A DNA stretch of 6,411 nt from Ruminococcaceae bacterium UBA1213 (GTDB taxonomy: Bacteria > Bacillota > Clostridia > Oscillospirales > Acutalibacteraceae), in assembly GCA_002309275.1 (NCBI GenBank), contig DBXL01000151.1, positions 6,030-12,440 of the forward strand, given 5' to 3'. Positions 1 to 6,022 of the stretch are shown piece after piece (within the stretch, counting starts at the first letter, position 1; each line of letters opens with the position of its first letter). The position numbers were made by a program, and so were the translations under genes. The notes below the pieces were generated by a model. That model did not search any database. It was not told the origin of the DNA and saw only the letters and a list, made by a program, of their open reading frames with translations.

Positions 1-1870
1 CTTCCGTCTTGGGAATTTCTTCTTTGACTTCAAATATTGCTGCTCCAAACGGAGGCAAGGTTATCTCAAGTGAATGATACCACTGATTGTGACATATCGG
101 CTCGGATTTTATCGGATTCGGATTCGTTGCACCGCTTCCGCCGTAGCATTCACTGTCACTGTTCAACACTTCCGTTATCGTGCAGGGATAATTCATGCCT
201 ACTCTGTAATTATCCCTTCTTACAGGCGACATATTCAGGAATATGGCATATTTCTGCGTGTCGGATACACGGAAATACGCAAACATATTATCATTCGCAT
301 TATCTGCGTCTATCCAGAGGAATCCATCGGGCTTGTAATCCCTTTCATAGAATGCAGAATTCTTTGTAATCAATCCGCACAAATCCCTGAAATAATTATG
401 GAACTGCTCATGCATCGGATACTCTTTTATCAGGAACCAATCCATTTCTCTTGTTTCGTCCCACTCCCTGAACATGCCAAGCTCATTGCCCATGAAATTC
501 AATTTCTTTCCGGGGTGCGTCATCATGTATGCATAAAGCAGTCTTGCCTGTGCAAACTTATTATAATAATCTCCGCCAAACATCTTCTGCACAATAGTTG
601 CCTTTCCATGTACAACTTCATCATGTGACAGAGGCAATATAAATCTCTCAAAATAGAAATATGCCATTGACCAGTTTATCTGATTGTGACTGCCCTTTCT
701 CCAGAGCGGATCAAGCTTGAAATATTTCAGCGTGTCATTCATCCAGCCCATATCCCATTTATAGTCAAATCCAAGTCCGCCTTCTTCAACCGGTCTTGTT
801 ACTCCCGGATAGTCTGAAGAATCCTCCGCAATAAGAACTATATTTTTGAACTGCTGATTAAGTTTCTGATTCATCTTCTTGAAAAACTCAACAGAACGGT
901 CATTTACACCTCTGTTTTTATCGCCCATCCAGTAAATACCATTATTGATTGCGTCCATTCGGATTCCGTCAAAATGGTATGTGTCAAGCCAGAATGCTGC
1001 ACATGACAACAAATAGCTTCTTACATCATATTTTGCAAGATTGAAGTTATAGGAACCCCACTGGCTCTGATCAACGTCTGACGGCGGATATTCATACAGT
1101 GATGTGCCGTCAAAGTTTCCAAGAGAGTAATTATCCTTTACAAAGTGGACAAATGCAAAGTCAATGATTACACCTATATTATTCTGATGACATAAATCTA
1201 CAAATCTCATCAATTCATCAGGCGTGCCGTATCTTGAAGTAGCACTGTAATACTGTGCCACCTGATAGCCCCATGAACCGTCAAAAGGATACTCTGCCAA
1301 AGGCATTACTTCCACATGAGTATAATTATTATCCTTCAGATAATTGACAAGATCCTCTCCCACTCTGTCATAGTGAAACCACTGTTCTGCACCATCTGAA
1401 GCAGTCTTTCCGAAAGGTCTTATCCATGAACCCATGTGCATTTCATATATATTCATAGGCTTGTCATAGCACTTGGAACGGTTTTTCATCCACTCGTCAT
1501 CATTGAACTTTTTCACTATTCTGGTTATAATTGATGCCGTGTCAGGTCTGAGTTCACTGTGGAATGCATACGGATCGGCTTTATCCACTACATTTCCGCC
1601 CTGCTGATATACCCTGAATTTATAACGCTGTCCTACCCTCGCTTCATCAACGTACAATTCATAGACAGTGCCATTCACTTTGTTCATCTTATGATTCCAG
1701 CCGTTCCAGCCGTTGAAATCTCCTATCAGCTCAATCTGCCATGCAGCAGGGGCATACACCCTGAACAATATGCCTGCGTCATCATCTTCTTTTACGGGAT
1801 GTGCTCCGAAATAGTCATAGGCATTCGTACACTCTCCTCGATAAAATTCATCCATTGAAAACTGTGCCAT
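1..1870 (-). CDS. glgB: 1,4-alpha-glucan branching enzyme GlgB (C-terminal end off the window)
   Basis: This enzyme cuts alpha-1,4-glucan chains and rejoins them through alpha-1,6 links, making the branches of glycogen in the cytoplasm. The 623 visible codons read without interruption. An N-terminal CBM48-like domain carries GDFNGWN at residues 50-56. The GH13 barrel has all the catalytic landmarks: region I with D237 and H242, region II DGIRMDAI with R304 and nucleophile D306, region III AEDSS with acid/base E349, and region IV LSHDEVVHGK with D417. A C-terminal beta domain ends in PPFGAAIFEV, close to where the family normally stops, so only a few residues are missing at the left edge. The N-terminus is short, as in Bacillus-type GlgB (about 630 aa) rather than the E. 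coli type (728 aa). The start at 1870 is preceded by GGAGATGAGG. It lies 31 bases after the SCP2-like gene and is probably co-transcribed with it. No other glg gene is in view. Region I reads DFAFVHF where DxVPxHF is usual. Confidence 0.96.
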   Translation of the reverse strand, partial: MAQFSMDEFYRGECTNAYDYFGAHPVKEDDDAGILFRVYAPAAWQIELIGDFNGWNGWNHKMNKVNGTVYELYVDEARVGQRYKFRVYQQGGNVVDKADPYAFHSELRPDTASIITRIVKKFNDDEWMKNRSKCYDKPMNIYEMHMGSWIRPFGKTASDGAEQWFHYDRVGEDLVNYLKDNNYTHVEVMPLAEYPFDGSWGYQVAQYYSATSRYGTPDELMRFVDLCHQNNIGVIIDFAFVHFVKDNYSLGNFDGTSLYEYPPSDVDQSQWGSYNFNLAKYDVRSYLLSCAAFWLDTYHFDGIRMDAINNGIYWMGDKNRGVNDRSVEFFKKMNQKLNQQFKNIVLIAEDSSDYPGVTRPVEEGGLGFDYKWDMGWMNDTLKYFKLDPLWRKGSHNQINWSMAYFYFERFILPLSHDEVVHGKATIVQKMFGGDYYNKFAQARLLYAYMMTHPGKKLNFMGNELGMFREWDETREMDWFLIKEYPMHEQFHNYFRDLCGLITKNSAFYERDYKPDGFLWIDADNANDNMFAYFRVSDTQKYAIFLNMSPVRRDNYRVGMNYPCTITEVLNSDSECYGGSGATNPNPIKSEPICHNQWYHSLEITLPPFGAAIFEVKEEIPKTE

Positions 1871-1901
1871 TTCCTCATCTCCAAATATATAATTTTAAAA
1901 A

Positions 1902-2228
1902 TCAATTCCCCTTGAATTTCTTATATAAATTCAATGCAAGAAATATATTTCCCTTTGCTTTCACTTTACCGGTCGTGAATGCCTTGAATGGATCAATCTG
2001 CTTATTCAAAAGCTGTTCCACCGTTTCAAGCGACATTCTTACAGAAATATCTGCTTTTTCGGGCTTTCTTTTTTCAAGTATCTTTTTTCCCTTTATATAA
2101 GCCGCATAAACATAATGCTCCTGCTTGTCAGTCAGGCAAAATTCTGCTGCAAAGTCCCTGTCTATCCTCGACAAATCGGCTTCATAGAATTTTGCCTCAA
2201 CCATACTGTATGCTTCGTCAAATGTCAT
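1902..2228 (-). CDS. SCP2-like (sterol carrier protein 2 fold) small protein
   Basis: This is a 108-aa soluble protein with no signal peptide or membrane segment. Its pattern matches small bacterial stand-alone SCP2 domains: an N-terminal helix, a strand pair around YAAYIKGKKILE (residues 41-52), the charged strand ADISVRMSLETVEQLL (59-74), and a C-terminal signature DPFKAFTTGKVKAKGN (79-94) followed by an amphipathic helix LALNLYKKF. SCP2 domains form a hydrophobic pocket that binds lipids or acyl chains. Because bacteria of this kind make no sterols, the ligand is more likely a fatty acid or other lipid, and the role is unknown. It is the first gene of the leftward unit: an extended -10 promoter lies about 40 bases upstream, AAGGG serves as a modest ribosome binding site, and glgB follows after 31 bases. 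The family call comes from remembered sequence pattern, so it is likely but not proven. Confidence 0.8.
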   Translation of the reverse strand: MTFDEAYSMVEAKFYEADLSRIDRDFAAEFCLTDKQEHYVYAAYIKGKKILEKRKPEKADISVRMSLETVEQLLNKQIDPFKAFTTGKVKAKGNIFLALNLYKKFKGN

Positions 2229-2264
2229 TGAATTACACCCTTTTCACCAAAAAATTCTTATGCC

Positions 2265-2273
2265 ATTATAACA
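2265..2273 (-). promoter_or_regulatory. Extended -10 promoter for the SCP2-like gene and glgB
   Basis: Read on the minus strand, this is TGTTATAAT: a perfect TATAAT hexamer with the TGn extension directly upstream. The -35 position at 17-bp spacing (2288-2293) reads ATTTTA, which is poor, as expected where an extended -10 compensates. The predicted transcript would start near 2258, giving a leader of about 30 bases before the ATG at 2228. Confidence 0.65.
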
Positions 2274-2381
2274 TAGTTTTTTATATTTAAAATTCCTTTC
2301 AAGAAATATTATCCACTATTTCTGACATTTTATACATTTTTTTGCCTGTTTGAAAATAATTTTTATTACAAAAAATTCTTC

Positions 2382-2410
2382 TTGACAAATCCAATTTATT
2401 ATGCTATACT
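2382..2410 (+). promoter_or_regulatory. Strong sigma-A-type promoter of tRNA-Leu
   Basis: A perfect -35 TTGACA (2382-2387), a 17-bp spacer and -10 TATACT (2405-2410) are present, with TGC (2402-2404) giving an extended -10 as well. The predicted start near 2417 leaves only a few bases of 5' leader before the tRNA at 2423. This near-consensus arrangement is typical of a highly expressed stable RNA gene. Confidence 0.92.
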
Positions 2411-2422
2411 TATTAAGCACTT

Positions 2423-2506
2423 GCGGATATGGCGGAATTGGCAGACGCGCATGGTTCAGGTCCATGTGAAAGCAATTTCATGCAGGTTCAAGTCCTGTTA
2501 TCCGCA
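2423..2506 (+). tRNA. tRNA-Leu (anticodon CAG)
   Basis: This 84-nt class II tRNA reads CUG codons. The acceptor stem GCGGATA (2423-2429) pairs fully with TATCCGC (2499-2505), and A2506 is the discriminator base, as leucine tRNAs require. The D arm contains GGCGGAATTGGCAGACGCGC. The anticodon stem CATGG (2450-2454) pairs with CCATG (2462-2466) around loop TTCAGGT, placing anticodon CAG at 2457-2459. A long variable arm (stem TGAAA/TTTCA with loop GCAA) is the leucine/serine/tyrosine class hallmark. The T arm is GCAGG-TTCAAGT-CCTGT. The 3' CCA is not encoded (bases after the discriminator are CTC), so it must be added by nucleotidyltransferase. It has its own strong promoter upstream and an intrinsic terminator immediately downstream. 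Confidence 0.97.
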
Positions 2507-2511
2507 CTCAC

Positions 2512-2544
2512 AATGCGTCTTACTTCGGGTAAGACGCATTTTTT
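2512..2544 (+). terminator. Intrinsic terminator after tRNA-Leu
   Basis: A perfect 12-bp stem (2512-2523 with 2529-2540, AATGCGTCTTAC pairing with GTAAGACGCATT) closes a TTCGG loop. A run of six T follows (2539-2544). The upper stem resembles a C(UUCG)G tetraloop, which is very stable. This should end the tRNA transcript efficiently. Confidence 0.93.
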
Positions 2545-2570
2545 ATAACTTTTTGTAAGGAGGGCTATTT

Positions 2571-3842
2571 ATGGCAAAACAAATTAAATGTCCGAAATGC
2601 AGTGCCGTTTTCATCTGGAATGAAACTGATACTGTTTCACAGTGCCAAAGGTGCGGTACAAAATATAAAATGAAATCCGCTTTCCAGCCTGTTTTGATGC
2701 CGCCTCTCGGCAGGGGACAAACAGATTATCTGACTGTTCCCAATGAAAGCATTATCGGAAATATACCCCTTATCAAGACGTATATCCCTGAAAACTGGAG
2801 TTATCAGTGTCATACCGTTTCCGACCGCTTCGACCTTGTAAGCAATCCGATTGTTTTATCTGTTGCTTTCCTGTCCCCCGACCGCTCTGCCAAAATCGTC
2901 TTTACAGGCGAGAGTTTCTATAAGCATATTGACTTCACTCCCCAAACGGCTTTTTTGCAAAACCGCCTTGACGACATGACCGTTTCAAGAACTCCGTCAT
3001 TTCTTCGCCTTAAGTCCTTTATGAATGCAGGCGACTACTGCAATGCCCTTGCACAAAGCTGCGGTCTTTCCGATCTTGCCGTCATTAATCAAAAAAATCC
3101 CGATAATACCGAACTTCAAAGGCAAGAACGTATTATACAAAATTTCCTTTCAAAAGGCTTTATGAATGCTTACGCCGACTGGGCAGGAAAAACTTACAGC
3201 GGTACTTCTCCCAACGGCAAAAATTTGAAAATATATGCAGAAAGCCGTGTCATACAGCTTTCAAAAATTTCAACTATTCCCACTCTTCAAATACAGCCCG
3301 CCGGCAGTGTATTTGGTGTACGCATGGTGCCTCAGATGGTAAACCGTCAGGTACAGGAATTTTTCTGGGATACCCAGTATGAATTCATCCTGCTTGCGAC
3401 TGCCTCAAAATTTGACTATGCTTTCACAGAATTACAGCGTATCATCAAAACGCTTGACTATCTTCCGGGAATGGAGCAGGCTCGTGCCAATGCTCTTGCA
3501 CTTGCCAACAGCGTGCAAATGAATATCGCCGGCAATCAGGCGGCTTCCCTTGACCGTCAGTCAAAAATCATTGCCGATACCAATGCCTATACCTCCAATA
3601 TTCAACACCAAATATTTGCAGACAATGCTGCCTCCCACAACAGAACCGCCAACCGCTATTCAGAAATGATAAATGAGGTAAATGCTTATAATGCAAACGG
3701 CGGTGTTGTTCAGGCTTCTACAAGCTATGACCATGTTTATCAAAATACACGTTATCCCGATATGTATGCCGCTCAACAGGGAAATGAACTGGAATTCGGC
3801 ACCGATTTCGTGGAGCTTGAACGCTCTGACGGCAATTATTGA
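2571..3842 (+). CDS. Uncharacterised protein with N-terminal zinc ribbon
   Basis: I do not recognise a named family for this 423-aa protein. It opens with a zinc ribbon: C7-x2-C10 and C25-x2-C28, the last followed by G29. After a short Pro/Gly-rich linker comes a region of about 230 residues (roughly 68-300) with alternating strand-like segments. These include IPENWSYQ and the later EFFWDTQYEFILLATASKFDYAF followed by a helix; this faintly recalls PsbP/MOG1-like folds, but that is only an impression. Residues about 301-373 are rich in Ala, Asn and Gln and look helical. The last 35 residues form an aromatic tail (YDHVYQN, then LEFGTDFVELER). There is no signal peptide or membrane segment, so it is predicted to be cytoplasmic. 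The start is fixed by an excellent AAGGAGGG (2557-2564), 6 bases before ATG. It lies 26 bases after the tRNA terminator with no clear promoter of its own, and upstream of another zinc-finger protein. Confidence 0.9.
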   Translation: MAKQIKCPKCSAVFIWNETDTVSQCQRCGTKYKMKSAFQPVLMPPLGRGQTDYLTVPNESIIGNIPLIKTYIPENWSYQCHTVSDRFDLVSNPIVLSVAFLSPDRSAKIVFTGESFYKHIDFTPQTAFLQNRLDDMTVSRTPSFLRLKSFMNAGDYCNALAQSCGLSDLAVINQKNPDNTELQRQERIIQNFLSKGFMNAYADWAGKTYSGTSPNGKNLKIYAESRVIQLSKISTIPTLQIQPAGSVFGVRMVPQMVNRQVQEFFWDTQYEFILLATASKFDYAFTELQRIIKTLDYLPGMEQARANALALANSVQMNIAGNQAASLDRQSKIIADTNAYTSNIQHQIFADNAASHNRTANRYSEMINEVNAYNANGGVVQASTSYDHVYQNTRYPDMYAAQQGNELEFGTDFVELERSDGNY

Positions 3843-3886
3843 ACTTTTTCAAAGAAAAACCGATTTTTTCTTGATTTAAAAATATC

Positions 3887-3915
3887 TTGCTAATTTCCAA
3901 ACAATGTAGTATAAT
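3887..3915 (+). promoter_or_regulatory. Promoter for the zinc-finger membrane protein and galU
   Basis: A -35 element TTGCTA (3887-3892), a 17-bp spacer and a perfect -10 TATAAT (3910-3915) are present. The predicted start near 3922 gives a leader of about 34 bases before the ATG at 3956. No terminator is visible between the next two genes, so this promoter probably drives both. Confidence 0.85.
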
Positions 3916-3955
3916 ATATTTGTGTGAAAACTATAAAAGAAACGGAGAGTGAAAT

Positions 3956-5035
3956 ATGGATTTTTTGGAAAAACAATGCCCTGTCTGTTCGGAAAAATTC
4001 AATAAAGATGATGATATAGTTGTATGTCCGAAGTGCGGTGCACCGTACCACAGGGAATGCTATGAAAAAAACGGGAAATGTATCTTTCCCGACCTCCACA
4101 AATCCAAAAAAAGTTGGCGTGAAGTTTATGACAGTACTCCCGATAAAGAAATCTCAGATGAAACAGAAAAATTAAATATAGTCTGCCCTCTCTGCGGTGA
4201 GGAAAATCCAAAAGATACCCTTATATGCCGCAAGTGCGGACAAATTCTTTATGATTCCTCAAAGCAGACTGCCAAAAATCCCTATGACCGATTCAAAGAG
4301 TTTATGCGGAATGAAGATGCAGAAGAAGATGATGATGATAACACACAGGAAGAAAAAAATCCTGAAAATGACTTCAACTTTACTTCCGGCGGAAATCCTT
4401 TCATCTTTTTCATCGATCCTATGGGCGGTGTGGCAAAAAATGAAGATTTTGACGGTGTCAGCGGTGCAGAGCTTGCCAAATTCGTCAGAGCCAATACACC
4501 TTATTATATGCCCGTTTTCAAAAAAATTAAATCTCAAAACAAAGGCAAATTCAATTTTGCGGCTTTCTTCTTTACAGGCGGCTGGTATCTCTACAGAAAA
4601 CAATATCTCACAGGAACTATTATTTCACTTTTGTACTTTCTGATGGTGATTGCAAGATATTTGGTTACTGCATGGTTTGCCGCTGACCTCTGGAAAGAAG
4701 TGTATAGTGCCGTTTCCGCTTCAGGTATATCCTATCCCGGATACGAAGATATATTTTCATGGGCTTTTTCCCATAATTCCCCTGATGAACTCCTGCTGAT
4801 GATGACTCCCTATATGATAAGCGTGCTTACATTCATTCTTCAGCTTGTATGCGGTTTCGCTGCCAACAGGAGCTACTACAAACACTGTATTGCCAAAGTT
4901 TCCTCTATCAAAAAATATAACAGCAGTGAAGATACCGTAAAAGAGATTGCCGAAAAGGGCGGTGTCAATACCCCTCTTGCATGGTCTATCATGGTGTGCT
5001 ATCTCATAGCAACTTTTGCTTTTTCCCTGCTGTAA
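3956..5035 (+). CDS. Membrane protein with RING-like finger, zinc ribbon and DUF2628-like domain
   Basis: This is a 359-aa protein of unknown function. Residues 8-35 carry C8-x2-C11, C24-x2-C27, H32 and C35 in the pattern CPKCGAPYHRECY; this matches the prokaryotic RING finger family 1 style (Prok-RING_1), a probable metal site with no demonstrated ubiquitin role. A second zinc ribbon has C77, C80, C91 and C94. An acidic linker follows (about 119-139, with a run of Asp and Glu). Residues 166-188 (DGVSGAELAKFVRANTPYYMPVF) lead into FNFAAFFFTGGWYLYRKQY (199-217), typical of DUF2628-type membrane proteins. Hydrophobic segments near 199-213, 219-241, 281-303 and 340-359 suggest three to four membrane passes, with the fingers probably on the cytoplasmic side. 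GGAGAG sits 6 bases before ATG. galU begins 23 bases after the stop, so the two are probably co-transcribed. The domain names are from memory of the patterns. Confidence 0.9.
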   Translation: MDFLEKQCPVCSEKFNKDDDIVVCPKCGAPYHRECYEKNGKCIFPDLHKSKKSWREVYDSTPDKEISDETEKLNIVCPLCGEENPKDTLICRKCGQILYDSSKQTAKNPYDRFKEFMRNEDAEEDDDDNTQEEKNPENDFNFTSGGNPFIFFIDPMGGVAKNEDFDGVSGAELAKFVRANTPYYMPVFKKIKSQNKGKFNFAAFFFTGGWYLYRKQYLTGTIISLLYFLMVIARYLVTAWFAADLWKEVYSAVSASGISYPGYEDIFSWAFSHNSPDELLLMMTPYMISVLTFILQLVCGFAANRSYYKHCIAKVSSIKKYNSSEDTVKEIAEKGGVNTPLAWSIMVCYLIATFAFSLL

Positions 5036-5044
5036 ATAAATTTC

Positions 5045-5051
5045 AAAGGAG
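5045..5051 (+). promoter_or_regulatory. Ribosome binding site that sets the galU start
   Basis: AAAGGAG lies 7 bases before the ATG at 5059. This decides the start: an in-frame ATG at 4981 would add 26 residues that overlap the upstream gene by 55 bases, have no comparable Shine-Dalgarno sequence, and would precede the normal GalU N-terminus MKVTKAVIPAAG. Confidence 0.9.
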
Positions 5052-5058
5052 TTTTTTT

Positions 5059-5931
5059 ATGAAAGTTACAAAAGCTGTAATCCCTGCCGCAGGTCTTGGA
5101 ACAAGAGTTCTGCCTGCTACAAAATCCATGCCTAAAGAAATGCTCCCTATCGTTGACAAGCCTGCTATACAGTATATCGTTGAAGAAGCTGTTAATTCAG
5201 GCATTACTGACATACTCATCATCACCAACAGGGGCAAGGGCATTATCGAAGACCACTTTGACCGCAGTCCCGAACTTGAAGAACGTCTTCTTGCTTCCGG
5301 TAAAAATGATGTCTATGAACAGGTCGTTTCCATATCAAAGCTTGCCAACATTTACTTTATCCGTCAGAAAGAAACAAAAGGTCTTGGTCATGCCGTGAAT
5401 TGTGCAAGGTCATTTGTGGGAAATGAGCCTTTTGCAGTCCTCTACGGTGATGATGTCATCATAGGAGAAGACCCTGCCTGTGCTCAGCTCATCAGAGCTT
5501 ATGAAAAATACGGTAAATCCGTTGTCGGCATCAAGGCTGTCCCTGAAACAGATATTTTTAAATACAGTTCCCTGAAAGTTGATAAACTCGAAGACAACAT
5601 TTACAGCTGTACAGATATGATAGAAAAGCCCAAAACTCCCGAAGCTGTGCTTTCCCTTTACTCCATTCTCGGCAGATGTGTGCTTACGCCCGATATATTT
5701 GATATTCTTGATAATACTCCTCCGGGTTCGGGCGGTGAAATACAGCTTACAGACGCTATGAAAACCCTTGCACAGACTGTCGGCATGACAGGCGTTGACT
5801 ATACCGGAAAGCGTTATGACATGGGCGATAAATTCGGCATTCTTCAGGCTACTGTGGAAATTGCACTTAAAAATCCCGCTCTTGCAGAACCCTTTAAAGC
5901 TTATCTGAAAGACCTCGTTAAAACTCTTTGA
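5059..5931 (+). CDS. galU: UTP-glucose-1-phosphate uridylyltransferase
   Basis: This enzyme makes UDP-glucose and pyrophosphate from UTP and glucose-1-phosphate in the cytoplasm. In Gram-positive bacteria the product feeds glycolipids, teichoic-acid glucosylation, capsule and galactose metabolism. The 290-aa length is normal for the family. The nucleotide-binding signature is at residues 8-35 (AAGLGTRVLPATKSMPKEML, then PIVDKP), followed by IQYIVEEA. Other family marks are KETKGLGHAV (104-113), the metal-binding GDD (130-132), MIEKP (187-191), LGRCVLTPDIF (204-214) and GSGGEIQLTDA (223-233). All main landmarks are intact. One small departure is KYSS at 168-171, where the family usually has YG. 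The gene follows the zinc-finger membrane protein by 23 bases and probably shares its promoter. A hairpin with a T-rich tail follows the stop. Orthologues in Bacillus are called gtaB. Confidence 0.97.
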   Translation: MKVTKAVIPAAGLGTRVLPATKSMPKEMLPIVDKPAIQYIVEEAVNSGITDILIITNRGKGIIEDHFDRSPELEERLLASGKNDVYEQVVSISKLANIYFIRQKETKGLGHAVNCARSFVGNEPFAVLYGDDVIIGEDPACAQLIRAYEKYGKSVVGIKAVPETDIFKYSSLKVDKLEDNIYSCTDMIEKPKTPEAVLSLYSILGRCVLTPDIFDILDNTPPGSGGEIQLTDAMKTLAQTVGMTGVDYTGKRYDMGDKFGILQATVEIALKNPALAEPFKAYLKDLVKTL

Positions 5932-5933
5932 CC

Positions 5934-5961
5934 AATGATGAATGAAAAATGAGGAATGTGA
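5934..5961 (+). repeat. Four tandem AATGANN-like heptamers
   Basis: Directly after the galU stop, the sequence runs AATGATG, AATGAAA, AATGAGG and AATGTGA as four consecutive 7-base units sharing AATG. The third and fourth units form the left arm of the hairpin that follows. It may be a degenerate simple repeat or the edge of an interspersed element; a single copy in this window cannot decide. Confidence 0.5.
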
Positions 5962-5988
5962 AATATTTTATATTCCTCACTTCTTTTT
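5950..5988 (+). terminator. Probable intrinsic terminator after galU
   Basis: Bases 5950-5962 can pair with 5967-5979 around an ATAT tetraloop. The lower 8 bp are perfect (TGAGGAAT with ATTCCTCA), and the upper part is A-T pairs with two G-U pairs. A T-rich tail CTTCTTTTT follows (5980-5988). The stem is A+T-rich, so termination may be incomplete and allow some readthrough into the isomerase gene 35 bases on. Confidence 0.6.
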
Positions 5989-6022
5989 CCTAATTTTTTA
6001 AATCAGAAAGGAAATTTTAATT

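Noticed and set aside
74..628. A 184-codon open frame on the plus strand.
   Set aside because: It lies wholly antisense to glgB, whose minus-strand frame is unbroken with all catalytic motifs. The translated product resembles no family and has no good ribosome binding site.
1559..2290. Several plus-strand open frames of about 100 codons over glgB and the SCP2-like gene.
   Set aside because: They are antisense shadows of well-supported minus-strand genes and have no ribosome binding sites or recognisable motifs.
2423..2570. Possible T-box or other riboswitch leader for the 423-aa gene, or a tRNA-linked integration site.
   Set aside because: The structure is a complete functional tRNA-Leu with a plain terminator. 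There is no T-box sequence, no integrase gene and no repeat of the tRNA 3' end elsewhere in the window.
3852..3872. Possible terminator after the 423-aa gene (AAGAAAAA pairing with TTTTTCTT).
   Set aside because: The stem is 8 bp with a single G-C pair and is too weak. It lacks a clear T-run after the hairpin, and chance pairing in A/T tracts is likely.
4197..4643. Open frames on both strands inside the zinc-finger membrane protein gene.
   Set aside because: The main frame has clear zinc-finger and membrane features. The others are low-complexity translations of the acidic linker and neighbouring sequence.
4981..5058. Longer N-terminus for GalU starting at the ATG at 4981.
   Set aside because: It overlaps the upstream gene, lacks a Shine-Dalgarno sequence, and extends beyond the conserved GalU N-terminus. 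The ATG at 5059 has an ideal AAAGGAG.
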